Position numbers and translations under genes: made by a program
Shown: positions 44,790 through 56,499 of the stretch, in pieces
Position numbering within the stretch: the stretch's first letter is position 1
Layout: every line of letters starts with the position of its first letter
The notes under the pieces: model-generated
What the model saw: only the letters and a program-made list of their open reading frames with translations
Told to the model about the DNA's origin: nothing
Database searches by the model: none
Source: Cordilura impudica
Taxonomy: Eukaryota > Arthropoda > Insecta > Diptera > Scathophagidae
Assembly: GCA_963682025.1 (NCBI GenBank)
Contig: OY821520.1
Span: 183,081,036-183,145,035, forward strand
Direction: 5' to 3'
DNA length: 64,000 nucleotides

Positions 44790-45450
44790 ATTTACCAACT
44801 CTTGCGAATATGTGCAGTGTGTGTACAAAAAATGGAAATACTAAAAGAAATGTTGAAGTGCTGCTGGTAGACAGCAATTACACTAAAATTTTATTAGATG
44901 AATTGTTAGGGTGTTACAACAACAATTTTTCTAAAACTTTTTATATCTAAGAAAACGTTATACGTTAAAAGTACACCCTGAACAAAAGTAAGAATAAATT
45001 CTTTAATTTATCGAAATAAATCTTTCAATCGCTAAATATTTGGGAACCTCAAGGAATTTTTGTATTATGAATGATGATAATTGCGAAATTTTCAATTACT
45101 CAAAAATAATAATAGATTTAATTAGATTTACTGTAAAATGTAAACTTTCATTGTTGAAAAGTTTTAAACACTTTCGTATAACTATGTTCAGTATAAGTAC
45201 AAGAAATACTTTAAGAATTGTTATAGTACTACTGGTAGAAAATTATTCCACTAAAAGTATGTTAGGGTGACCACTTTATATCAAGAAACTTCTAAATCTA
45301 GCACTTATTTGTAGTTTAAAAATCCTACCTGAACAAAAGCGAGATTAACAAGTTTTATTTACCGAAAAAAAAAATAATCTTTAAACATCTGGTAACTTTA
45401 ACGAATTTATATATAATGCATGTGGAAAGATAATTGGGCTAATTTAAATT
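44790..45450 (+). repeat. Ancient tandem duplication in the PDE9 downstream intron
   Basis: Unit A (about 44800-45090) and unit B (about 45180-45440) share ordered matches: CAGTGTGTGTACAAAAAATG against CAGTATAAGTACAAGAAATA, TGCTGCTGGTAGA against TACTACTGGTAGA, TTGTTAGGGTG against TATGTTAGGGTG, CCTGAACAAAAG in both, and AACCTCAAGGAATTT against AACTTTAACGAATTT. The period is about 375 bp. Confidence 0.55.
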
Positions 45451-45554
45451 GTTTTATTAAACACTTAAATAATGGATTTACATATAATGTTGTACTTTTA
45501 TTGTTGTAAAAATTTTCGAATCTTGTAATTTGTTTTTTTTTTATATATATTAAT

Positions 45555-45750
45555 CCATAATATTAATAGGCTAGGCGATTTCTTGTGACTGATGTTTTGT
45601 TCACATAAATAAAATTATACAATGCTATGTGTGTGTTTATTAAATTTGTTAATGTGTTTGTAATAAAAATGAGTTTGTTTTTTGTGTTGATTTGTGAATT
45701 GGCTATAATTGATTAGCATACCTTTAGGGTCTTTATTTAATGAAAACATA
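45555..45750 (+). repeat. Second copy of the Helitron-like body
   Basis: AATATTAATAGGCTAGGCGA through GATTAGCATACCTTTAGGG repeats 28780-29095 with an internal deletion and lacks the CTAG end. Confidence 0.6.
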
Positions 45751-46451
45751 GTATATATTAATTTCCTTGAAAGTAAAACTTATTGTCGCTTACAATTAAA
45801 TTGCAAAAGAAGAGATCTTTAGTTAGACATGCAGTTTAGTTTCACTATATTCATATAATAAAAAAAAATAAAAATCTTGCAGAATATACCTCACAACTTT
45901 ATTGAAACAAACTTTTCACTATTTTTATTTCGAACCGAAGGCATTTCTTACTCAATAATTTTACTAAACTTTGTGTTAATTTACAAAAATGTTTTTTTTT
46001 TTATAGCATACTCAATGACATTTCATTTCATAAGTTTTAAAATGACATCTATTTAGATTTTAAATTAAGTTATATATTAAAACTGAAAAACAGTTATTTT
46101 CAACAGCGATGTCAGCACATTTTTTAAAACAGTGCTAAATTGGCGCTTTTCCTTCCGCCTTTTTATATCTTTTCAGCGTCTTTTAAACAAAATTGTACAT
46201 ACTTTAACAACTTCCCTCCAAATTTAAAGTTTTTTGGTTAAAAAGAAAATAATTGGTTCTCTTATTCGTTACAGAGACAAAAATTATAAAGTATAATTAG
46301 TTGATTAACAAAGATTCTGATAAGAAAATGTAAATCATTGTCATTAATGAAAACTCGCTTGAGACGACTATGTTAAAAAATTTGTACAATGAGTCCAAAA
46401 ACTATATTTATATTTATAACGTACTTGGCTCAATTTTAGCAGCATCCTAAA
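45751..46451. other. AT-rich DNA, no gene seen
   Basis: No PDE9 exon, transposase motif or terminal repeat recognised. Confidence 0.55.
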
Positions 46452-46613
46452 TTGTGGACCACACAAAACTTTCGGTTATTAAAAAGTTTAACAAATAGGA
46501 TAATTGCACTTAATTCCAAATTTAATTATTTGGAGGAAGAGATCGATCCTGTACTTGATGAAATCTGCAATTTAGGTCTGAGTTTCAAAAAGGCTTGTTT
46601 TCATAATAATAAT

Positions 46614-46816
46614 ATTCTTAATCGGACCGGTTTATGGCATTTCAGCCTTCACCAGCGATTTACAGAACATTGTGATAATTGTTATGTTATAATTGAATAG
46701 ATTGTTTCTATATGAAATTTTTCTACCGCCCTAAGTATAATAACATAACAATTATCACAATGTTCAAAAAAACGCTGATGAAGGCTGAAATGCCATAAAC
46801 CGGTCCGATTAAGAAT
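46614..46816. repeat. Long hairpin, arms 77 bp, spacer 49 bp
   Basis: 46614-46690 (TTCTTAATCGGACCGGTTTA ... TTGTTATGTTAT) faces its reverse complement at 46740-46816 with a handful of mismatches around the AGCGATTTACAGAA segment. The left arm lies at the end of an 82-codon + ORF (46452-46700) that I cannot assign. Confidence 0.8.
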
Positions 46817-46889
46817 ACAGTGTAGTTATGAATTTTTGAAATATATGCTTTCTTCTTCTTTACCACGCACCATTGAAGCAATATTTTTA

Positions 46890-47215
46890 TTTTTTGATTG
46901 ATTTTGGTGAAGATCGAGAAGCAGCTTTATGTGAGGGCCATGACCAAGAATTGCCCTACAGAGTTTTTTTTCGACTGCCAATTAATGGGTGTAATAATAA
47001 GACACTCAAACCAAATTTGATCAGGATCTATGACAATTGAAGTCAATCTCATGGGGGACATTTATATGGGGACTAGGTCTGAACATGCACAGATTTTCAC
47101 CAATTTCAATACCAAACTTCATCAAATCAAATTTATATTTGATTACAAGGTTTACATGGACACACAGACAGACGGGCAGACAGACAGATGGATGGAAAAT
47201 CTGCTCAGAAAGTGA
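46890..47215 (-). repeat. DINE-like repeat family 1, copy H (partial)
   Basis: From GGTGAAGATCGAGAAGCAGC to the ACAGACAGACGGGCAGACAG core. It lies about 120 bp from the oppositely oriented copy I. Confidence 0.7.
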
Positions 47216-47339
47216 TTTACTCAAAGAATGCAGCAGTTGCAGAGCAAAGTTACAGATTTATGCAAGTTTAGGGTTTCCTCCAACATAGAAGATATATTAT
47301 CCAAGAAGATATTGTAGTCCAAGAAGATCTGTAATCTTA

Positions 47340-48272
47340 TTTTTATACCCTATACCACCATGTAGTTTGGGTATAATAACTTTGTGCTGCTGTCCGTCCG
47401 TCCGTCTGTCCGTCTGTGTGTCTATCTAAACCTTGTAATCAAACTACAGATCGCAAATATGAATATATTTTGATGAAATTTGGTACATCAGCTTTTATCA
47501 GCCATAGGATGAACGCTATTGAAATTGGTGAAATTTGGTATATGTTCAGACCTAGTCCCCATACAAATGACCCCTATGAAATCGACATAAATTTCCATAA
47601 GATCCAAATTATCACATAGATCTCAGTCAAATTGGGTTTATATGTCTTTATTAAATCAGTAGTCCAAAAATAATCCCTATAGGACAATTCTTAATCATAC
47701 ACACAGAAAACGGATTCATTATGGCGACCGAATTTATTGGCAACCGAATTTCGATGGTGCTAATAACCGAATTCCGGGATCACTATGATTACAGTTCTGT
47801 TGTCTTAACAGTAAATATTTTTCGTAATAGAAAATTGGGAGATGCTATTAAATTTATGTTCATACTGTTGAAGATACAGTTGTTCCACTTTAGAACAATT
47901 TGGTTGGTGAATATTTTTTCTGTGTGTAGGTCCCACATAGAGCTGGTTCCCGATCTTCACTTAAATCTATCGAAAAACAAAAATATTGCACATTTTTCTC
48001 AAATTTGGTGTATATATTTTTTCAAAATATAAGTGACTTTACCAAAAATGGTCAGGATCAGTCCATATTTCGACCTAGTCCCCATATAAATATAGCATCC
48101 GATATGAACTTTTTCATATCTGCAGCCAAAAAAATTAATAACAATGCCACTCAAATTTGATTTATGCTTATTTCCTACATCGAATTAGTTGGAACGAAGA
48201 GATAGGGTCTCTAAACCATGGTATAGGGTAGCGTATAGTCGGTCTAGACCGACTATAATCTCTTACTTGTTT
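47340..48272 (+). repeat. DINE-like repeat family 1, copy I (complete, interrupted by MITE)
   Basis: Starts TTTTTATACCCTATACCACC, with a GTCCGTCCGTCCGTCTGTCC core (47394 on), and ends GGTCTAGACCGACTATAATC then TCTTACTTGTT. The MITE at 47700-47926 splits it at the point where other copies read CATAGGCCCC. Confidence 0.85.
47700..47926. mobile_element. 227-bp MITE, CACACAG ends, TA duplication
   Basis: Left end CACACAGAAAACGGATTCA, right end complement CACACAGAAAAAATATTCAC. TA flanks at 47698-47699 and 47927-47928. Removing it with one TA restores CATAGG as in copies B and G. It encodes no recognisable protein; the 103-codon frame through it is chance. Confidence 0.8.
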
Positions 48273-48514
48273 TTTTTATAATTTTAAAACTGATAAAAGT
48301 TTTTCATAACGTAAAACGTTTGTTCAAGTAATAGAAATATAATATGTATTTTGAATATTTTTTATATTGTCTGTTAATCTAGAAATTATTAAAAGGTGTC
48401 AATTGTTTTGCCTTCGAAAAATTCAAAATTTCGTTCTCATTATTTTAGAACTGATTAGTGTATATGGGCGCTTTGAAAACTCAGTGGTTTTTTGCATAAA
48501 AAATACTTCTGCGG

Positions 48515-49440
48515 CAATCAAGCGTTTTGTTCTTCAACATAGTCTCTTTTTAGCTCGAAAGATTTAGTCCAGCGTTTCTTTAATTATTTTATTCCTTTGA
48601 AATAATAGGTTTTCGCAAGGTCCTCAAAATAGGCGATTGTGTCACTTATAACCTTTTTGTGCATCGCAAATTTCTTATCGCCGAGCCATTTCTTCAGGCC
48701 CGGAAATAGGAAATAGTTGCAAGGGGCTAAATCTGGAGAATATGCTGGATGGATTAGTAGTCCCGAAGCCCAACTTATAGATTTTTGACATGGTAACTGC
48801 ACACCTTTTCATTGGCATGGTGCAAGAGCTCTTGTTTCTTCGCCAAATGCGGTCATTTTTGCTTCAAATCAAATCCACTGTTACGAAATGATGGAAAAAC
48901 TCATTTTCTTTGCAGTTAAATATCGTCAAACACTCTTTTGAAGTGGTTGCACAGTTGCGCTTGTGCTCCAGTGCGAGCAATCGTGGTACGCATCACGTGA
49001 ATAGCTTTTTCATTTCGAAATACATGTGAAATATGATGTATCTATTCATTTGTGATGGATACAGCCTCTCCACTCCATTTATTTCATTCTCCCATCATCT
49101 CGATGACGTCTGGTGTGATGACTTCGTTTGGGCATCCTAAACATTCGGCGTCACTTGTGCCGGTATGACCATAACGATATTCAGTAAACTACTTCTGACT
49201 CAAGTCTGGTATTTATTAAGCCTTTTCTTGGTTTTTATGATGGTTTTTTCTGCAAAAAATAATGTTTTACGAACACTCGACATTCACTTTTTCCATTTTT
49301 ACAACAATGTTTTTAGTGGCTGTCAAACACAAACTAAATGATGCAGTAGTCTATTGGGAGTTGACAGGAGCATTGCCGATTTTTAATTAACTACGAGAGA
49401 ATTTCAAAAAGTAAAGGACTTTTCAAAATGTCCTCGTAGC
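48515..49440 (-). pseudogene. mariner transposon relic, nearly full length
   Basis: Minus strand, several frames: TGTSDAECLGCPNEVITPDV (mariner GRP linker equivalent) near 49140, IHHISHVFRNEKAI, HANEKVCSYHVK, then the 72-codon open stretch 48802-48584 with HPAYSPDLAPCNYFLFPGLK and KKWLGDKKFAMHKKV, and the C-terminus FKGIK, LKKRWTKSFELKRDYVEEQ to about 48515. The SPDLAP block containing the third catalytic Asp is intact, but stops and frameshifts elsewhere inactivate it. The 5' UTR (49222-49440) is shared with 30600-30790. Confidence 0.78.
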
Positions 49441-49479
49441 TAGTTCTTATTAGGTGTTCTCTACTTCTTTTTAAGATTT

Positions 49480-49540
49480 ATCTTATATTTCTCCTACATT
49501 AGAAATTATATACATGATCCCGAACCGAACAAAAATTTAA
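49480..49540. repeat. Diverged fragment of the hairpin-element arm
   Basis: TTTCTCCTACATTAGAAATT then ATATACATGATCCCGAACCG is a shortened relative of the arm of the elements at 49694 and 63493. Confidence 0.45.
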
Positions 49541-49693
49541 TTACTGCAGAAAGGTTTTAAATTATGAGCAAGACTATTTTTAACAGCAGATATTGTCGTC
49601 ATAGCCCTTGAATGATGCAAAGTATTTTGCCGCAGTAGATATGATTGGTCATATTCGTTACTTTGTAATACTTTATTGACAAAATTTTATATT

Positions 49694-50171
49694 GTTATTG
49701 TTATGTATTGTTGATCTGTATTGGAATAATTAGTCATTTATTGTTCGGTTTAAGATCATGTATATATTTTTCTAATGGAAGAAAGAATATAATTTTTGTA
49801 ATGTAAGAGAAATATTGGAAAAAAAAATTGAAGACAGCGCTAGATTGTAATTGATCTGGCTATGTTAATGTAGAGAAAGCTAAAAATTGGAAAAAGCTCA
49901 GCTTGTTCGTACAAACTCTCGTATATAAAAAGAAAAAACATTTCTCATGTTCTTTTCTTTCAAATGTTGAGTTAAATAGTTGATTAAGCATGAGTTGAAG
50001 TAATGGGCAGAAGGATGCTGAAGATGAATAAGTCATCTTGTTTGAAAGTAGCTACTCCATCTAGCGCTGTCTTCAATTTTTTTTCCAATATTTCTCTTAC
50101 ACTACAAAAATTATTATCTTTCTTTCATTAGAAAAATATATACATGATCATAAACCGAACAACAAATGCCT
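49694..50171 (-). mobile_element. Hairpin retroposon-like element, long copy
   Basis: 478 bp flanked by a perfect 13-bp duplication (AAAATTTTATATT at 49681-49693 and 50172-50184). In its own (minus) direction it has an arm of about 110 nt (50171-50062), a 220-nt middle, the inverted arm (49841-49731) and a 37-nt tail ending ACATAACAATAAC (49730-49694). The second copy at 63493-63775 has the same order and the same end. No ORF, no poly-A, no tRNA-like boxes seen. Confidence 0.75.
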
Positions 50172-50184
50172 AAAATTTTATATT

Positions 50185-52071
50185 TTTAAACTTGATTGTT
50201 ATTTCGACCTTTTTGTTGAAATTTTTAGATAAAAATAGTTAAGCTTGAGGCCATTGTTGTTCTTATAATTCAATTCTTTATTTCATTCAATATTTCGCTA
50301 TCAATTAGATAGCATCTTCAGGAATGAGTAACAATAATTAACTTAATACATGTACGGCACAACGTTTATACATTCAATATTGCAATATTATATTTTTAAT
50401 GTTTCACAGCAAAAAAGCGACAATACTTTTAAAGAGAAAAAAATGAAATATGCTAAATAATTTCTAAAAAGTGTTAAGAATATGCTAGGTGCTAATTGCA
50501 TTTTTTAGAATTAGACGAGTTCAGAAATTGTTAAATTAGCAACACTGATAACAGACAATAATATTTCTAAAACTTTCTAATACAATAAAAAAATTCTCAT
50601 CAAAATTGAGAATAACTTCTTCAAAATATTGAAAATAATCTTTAAATTTTTAAACATCCGGAGTCGAATTACGGCATTCGATGGCTATTATATAAATTAA
50701 TTAAAATAGTTCGTCCAATGACCTATCAATAAATAAATCAAATTTTTTAAATGTGTGATATTTTATATTAGAAGCCCCAAAAGTATGCTAAACTTTTATA
50801 GTGCTTAAAATAATTTTTCAATTCTATCGTGTAATATTGCAAATGCTTTCGAGGTAATTTCGATACACTTTACTTAATTGAAAACATATATTTCGCACGT
50901 TCATGTATGCTATAATTCGGCTCCTGGTAACCTCAACCAATATATTTATTATGCATATGTTTAAAAAAAATCAATAAATTTCAATTGTATTATTGCACTC
51001 TCAAATAGTAAAAATATTAATAACACTTGGTACCTGGAAAATAATAGAATACGTTTTACAAAAAAAAAAACATTTAATTCAAAATAGTTTTATATAATGT
51101 TCAGTAGCACACAATCATGCATATACGAGTATACTTACATACATACATATATGTATACATTTAGTTGTATGCCGATTGCATTCTTGAGTACATAATTTGA
51201 TAAAACATATTTTATAGATTTAATGCAATTATGTTTTAATCATCTTACAGAAATTTCTTTTCACTGTGCTAAAATTCTTTTCGAGTACACTTGCAATAAT
51301 CTTATGTTATAAGAAATTCAATAGTCAGAATTGCTAGTATCTTAAACGGGAGTTGAAAATTAAAAAAAAAAATATATACATATATATATTAAAAAAAGTT
51401 GTAAAAGTTCCACTTCAGGAAGGAACTCATTATTGACTTCTTGAAAGCTTCTAGTGAAACATTCGATAAGATATTTCTTAGTTTCTTTTTTGCTGTGTAT
51501 TAACTGAGTTGTCTTTAGAATATTTTGGATAAATGTTTGGAAATTGCTGTTAATTGCTTGTTTATTGAATTTGCAGAGAATTTATCTACTTTTCCTTCAT
51601 CATTAAATTAAATTTAGTACAATTTAGCAAATTACACTAACTTAAGATAAACGGAGTTCGAAGAAAAAATACTATTAATTATCGACAGCTACCAAAGCAA
51701 TGACAATAAAAGAAGAAATATTGAGAATTGTCTTAATTTGCAGCAATAGGCAGACAAGTCGATGCTTTCCGAGCCACGACTAGAAATTACATATGTACAT
51801 ATATAAAAATCTAAATCTACTAGAATTTATAAAAATCGGTTAACAAAATCAAGTGTCAATTGTATTTCAGAGAACATTAATTTATTTTCAGAAATTAGCG
51901 AATGTACTGCAAATGTATTTCAGAAAATATATATTCTTTAAGAATAAGTTGGTGTTAATGGTGTTTATCCTTATTATTAGAGAAATTTGTATTGAATAGA
52001 AATATTTAGGCGTCGATCGAGCGCTTTGTCATTAAAATTTAAAAAAAAGTGAAGTGAAGAATTTTACTTCC
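50185..52071. other. AT-rich DNA, no gene seen
   Basis: Nothing recognisable except TATA/TACATACATA simple runs at 51120-51160 and 51370-51390. Confidence 0.55.
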
Positions 52072-52079
52072 CCTGGGAT
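52072..52079. repeat. hAT target-site duplication, left
   Basis: CCTGGGAT, identical to 55060-55067. Confidence 0.9.
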
Positions 52080-55059
52080 CAGTGATGCCAGGAGATTTTT
52101 TCAGAAATACCTACGCTTATGAAAGAATAACTTTCTTTTCCTACACTCACTTTTTTGCTCCCTACATTCTTCCCTACACTACTTTTTTCAATATTTCAAA
52201 AAATTAAATTTTTTTTTAATTCGTACATTTTCAATTTCAATAATGCAAAAATAACATTAAAAGGAAGAAAAATGACATAAAAAGTAAGATAAGTATATCA
52301 AAAGAATTACATAAGGATATAGTTCTCAAATATCAGGATTTTCTGAAACCGCGGTTATCGGATGGACAGTTTGGAGTTATTCGGCGGATACCGGGTAACC
52401 GTAAAAAATATGTTTTTTTATTGAACTTCACACAAATTACTTATATTTCATGTAATTAAAATTATATTGTCTGATTTTTTCACTTAAATAATAATATTTT
52501 AGGAACACTAACGCATTAAGCGGTGCCCAAGAGAGACAAGATCTGATCTTTGTGCAGAAGTTTCCAGAAACCGAAAAAGTTCACTTCGAATCTATTGAAT
52601 TCGGCTTCGCTGTTTTAATACCATATAAAGCAATTCAAAGTTTGATATTGAAAATGTTGAAATCTTGATTTAAAGTGACGATATCATTTGATGTTCCTAA
52701 CCTTTTAACGTCGGAAACTTTTGAAATGTATGAAATCAGTTCTTCAGCCACCTAATACCGCATAGTCTCAGTAGGGATAAGTCTTTTCATAAGAGCTGTA
52801 GCAAAACTAAGAATAGATTTTGTTGGACCATTTGTTGAAGTTGGGTCAACAAGTCATTTTATTAAAGTAGAAATACTGTAATTTTTTCTCGATTCAGTTC
52901 GATTTGTAATTGAATTCAACAAATGGCAACTTATATCTGAATTGATTATTTCCATTTTATTTTTCAAAAAACATAAAACTTCCTCAGCACAAAAATATTT
53001 GCAGCTTTTCAACTTAATGCTTCCATTGCTAGTTTTATAGGCTGTAGATAATGATTGAGATTTTTTAATAGTTCCAGGTCAACTTTTTCCATCAAATAAT
53101 GAGCATTCAAATCTGTTAAAGCTTGTAAAAATCTCTCTCTCATGGGTGCAATTGAGTTCCATCGAATCTTTATATCTAGCAGTAGTTCATACTCACGTTC
53201 AAATTTATTTCTAATGATTTTGCAGGATGTTGTAGCATACTGGAGAATATATAAAAAAGCGCACAATTTTCCTAACTAGCTTCAAGTATTCAAAAATAGT
53301 TATATTTTCGTAACTGTCGATTCCGGGTCATCCTCAGAATCTTGAAAATCATCTTCATTCTTATCAACGTCTTCAACTTCACTTAATGGTTCAGTTTCAG
53401 TTGCAAGTTCATATTTTTTATACAAATAACAAACGCCTAAGTGTATGCTGTGGTTTCAACATATAATCATTTCAGCTGGGCAAGTTCTCCCGGACTTTAA
53501 CATCATTGAAGCCCCATCATAAGTAATGCATACAATATCACTTTAAAAATTTATTTTAAATTTAAGCAAATGATTTTTTACTTATCCACCATATCATCTG
53601 CATTACAACACCCTGGAATTGGAACAGGTCCAAGATTTACGCATACGTCGTTTTCGCCATGGGCATTTATGTCCAGTATCTACGTCTTCTTAAGCTTGTC
53701 TATTCATTACTGGTGATACTGTATTTATTGCCATGTATTTTACGTTGTTCAATAATTTTAATCACTTCGCCATTCGTTAATTCAAAATTATTATATATCA
53801 ATTTCATAACAGTAGTTTCGCAGTTTGGTAAAGAATAGAAAATAATTCGCGAGTAAATGCAGAATTCGTTATAGCACGTATGGTAATAATATCAACTGCT
53901 GCCAGCTTCGATACTATATCTTCCAAACTGTCTCGCTTAACAAAGTGTAATATTAATGGTGAAGCTCTTTGAATTTTAGGCATATATTGATCTTTTTCTA
54001 TGATTTCATTAAGAATAATTTTATGAACAAGTTTCAGGTTATTTATCATTGCTCCCTCCAGTCGATCCATTTCATTTGTTTTTTTCTTTTACAATTTTCA
54101 CAAAATAATCCCAAACTGATGATAATGGAGCTTGCTTGGTATTTTTGCTTTGCCAATTTATAAAACATATTATCAGAGCCAACATAGTTCAGGAAATTTT
54201 ATTTTTAAGATTTCAATTTAAAAGGTTAACCGTCATTTTTCACGGATATCGGATACGGTTAAGAGTTTAGATAACCGCGGATACCGGATACGGATATATC
54301 CGTTTCGAATACTATACATAAGAATACACAACAACATAAAAAAACTAACAGATATTATAAAAAAATTAATTTTACAATTCTGTATAATTCATCGTTTTGA
54401 TGTGGTTAGATGTGCATTTAAAACTTACACAATTAATTAAAATGGCTTGCAAATGACATCTTATAACGCAAATAGAATTTTGCTTCTTGGTTTTAAAAGA
54501 TTTTTTTATGACAGTGGTTATTAGCATGTTTACTTAGATCTGATATATCGTAATTTATTATATTGTCACGAGCCTTTCATCTGCATTTAAAGCCATCATC
54601 TTTGACCTGTTCCAGCCATCCCATTAACTTCTCGTCTCTCAACCAACTTGAGCAAAATCTTTGTTTTCTGTATTTCTTTGATGTGTCTTCAGCATCTTCG
54701 AAAAACGAATCGGACATGTTTCTAAAATCAATTATGTTTAAATTTATAATATTTTAATGTTCTTTTTATTTACAAACTTACTTATTAAAATAGAAGAGAC
54801 GACCTACAAAGATGGCGTACGTATGTAAAAAAAGATGCACAAAACAAGTAAACTACACAAGTGTTTTTTACTTGACTTTGTTATTGAAGCCATTTATTTA
54901 CTTCCTTCATATTATAGAGTTATTACCAGACTTAAATCTTAATCTTAAATCTTCAAAAAAGTAAGAAAAAGTAAGAAATCTTTCCCTTTTCCCTACATGT
55001 CAAATTTTTGAAAAAAAATCCCTACAAAAATGGAAAAATCCCTATACTTGGCATCACTG
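52080..55059 (-). mobile_element. 2980-bp hAT transposon with both ends and duplication
   Basis: The ends are CAGTGATGCCAGGAGATTTT and (complement of the right end) CAGTGATGCCAAGTATAGGG, the hAT CAGNG type, flanked by a perfect 8-bp duplication CCTGGGAT. The transposase is on the minus strand. Both ends look usable, but the coding region is broken, so it could move only with an enzyme from another copy. It is inserted in a Tc1 relic whose coding sequence resumes at 55068. Confidence 0.93.
52500..54740 (-). pseudogene. hAT transposase, decayed
   Basis: Minus strand in order: near 54720, MSDSFFEDAEDTSKKYRKQR and FCSSWLRDEKLMGWLEQVK, then a BED-type zinc finger remnant (GFKCR, ARDNIINYDISDLSKHA, CHKK; one Cys replaced by a stop). 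At 54070-53804 comes an 88-codon open piece (KDQYMPKIQRASPLILHFV, VSKLAAVDIITIRAITNSAF). At 53266-53009 comes an 85-codon piece (FEREYELLLDIKIRWNSIAP, the conserved RWNS block). Near 52560-52510 is the hAT C-terminal dimerisation region (FSVSGNFCTKIRSCLSWAPL, NALVFL). Stops and frameshifts lie between the pieces. BED finger plus hAT dimerisation domain identify it clearly. Confidence 0.85.
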
Positions 55060-55067
55060 CCTGGGAT
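55060..55067. repeat. hAT target-site duplication, right
   Basis: CCTGGGAT, matching 52072-52079. Confidence 0.9.
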
Positions 55068-55700
55068 GGAATTTGGGAGCAGTCGTTCCGGAAGGCTTTA
55101 ATAAAATCATTTTTAGTTCTTATTGTCCAAATTATCCGAAAAATATTGTATCTGATTAATGTCAGGAGCATTGTGAAGTAGCCATAACTTAGTGTTTGCT
55201 GCCGTGCACTTTGGATCGTTGTCGTGGATGAAGATGTAGTTGTTTCGTAATACAAATTTTTGCATACAGGACTGGTGATTTGTTTTCAAAATCTCAATAT
55301 ATTTTTTATGATCTAATATTCTATTAATTATATGAAAGTCTCCGGCACCCGAACTGAACCAACTTCGTCTTTTAAAATAGAACATAGACTTTTTTCTTTA
55401 AACTCTTCACCGGCTTTTCTCCATTATCTGCATCTTCCAATGTTAACATAAAAATTAAATTGGCATTCGTTGGTAAAAAATCATATGATACCAGAATTCC
55501 ACTGATTAATTTTCATGCAATTTAGCGTACGCAAGTCTTGTTTACATTGCTAATATACTGTTTTTTCGGGCAACATGACTGTTAAGCTCAGTCTGATGGA
55601 ACACATAGCAGTCGTTATTTCCACAAACACGTTTTGTAAAGATTCTATTAAGGTTTTTATTAATTTTGTTGCTAGATAATTTTTGCTTAATATGGAATAA
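55068..55700 (-). pseudogene. Tc1-type transposase relic split by the hAT element
   Basis: Minus strand: CYVFHQTELNSHVARKNSIL near 55600, AYAKLHENXSVEFW, then the 90-codon frame 55385-55113 with FSSGAGDFHIINRILDHKKY and FIHDNDPKCTAANTKLWLL, i.e. the Tc1 FQQDNDPKHTA block containing the second catalytic Asp. The C-terminal end (AFRNDCSQIPSQ) runs into the hAT duplication at 55067, and a few bases of its continuation are at 52030-52079. Frameshifts and lost residues make it inactive. Confidence 0.75.
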
Positions 55701-56495
55701 GGTCTTTTGACTATTATCCCAATTTTACGTAATGAATTTTAATGTCTTTACGTAAATTTATAAAAATGTTACGTACGGCTTCTGAGTAACTTTACGTTTT
55801 GAAGCATTATCGATAACGTGCCTTTCTACCGAATGCCTGACACTTAATTGTTTTTTAATTATTAATATTACATTACTTGATCGTATTTCGAAACAATTTG
55901 TGGTTAAAAACCGGTATTTTACTGGGAATCAAAAAAAAGCAAAAAAAAAAAAAGCAAGGACATAAGAGTTATAAGTTTTATGAAATATTTCTTAGGAAGT
56001 AATTTTTACAGTTCAACTTTTATTTTTTTTTTTTTTTTAGCCATAACTATTTGATCCCAATTAATATTTTTTCTTTGTTTGGAAACAGTTATAGGCAACG
56101 AAAAAATATATCTTACACATAATTATTAAATTTCAATAAATATTTTATTCGTCTTTGTGGATAATAAATAATAAAAAAAAAACAATAAGGTCATAACAGT
56201 TATCATTTCAAAAATATTTTAATTTGTTATAATATAAAAGTTGTTTGCTTTTTCATTCATAAATTTAATGTAATAAGACACAAATTTAATATTTGAATAT
56301 TCTTTTGTTAATTCATGGTTATGCAATATGAAAATAAAATATACAGAATCAATTAAAAATTAAATTGTAAAATAATTCCGTACACGTAATTCTTAATAAT
56401 TTTTGTCTTAACTATATTTATTTTTAGCTAAATGAACTTTGGTTTAACTTCACAAATATTATTGATCTTAATATTTCATCCGATAAGTTACATCA
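55701..56495. other. AT-rich DNA, no gene seen
   Basis: Two similar segments (AAGGACATAAGAGTTATAAG near 55958 and AAGGTCATAACAGTTATCAT near 56187), each preceded by an A-run, suggest a short old duplication. Otherwise featureless. Confidence 0.45.
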
Positions 56496-56499
56496 TTGG

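Noticed and set aside
46452..46700. 82-codon + ORF as a possible next PDE9 exon
   Set aside because: No resemblance to the PDE catalytic domain and no suitable donor; it ends inside the hairpin.
47721..48032. 103-codon + ORF
   Set aside because: Crosses the boundary between a MITE and a DINE-like repeat; other copies do not keep the frame.
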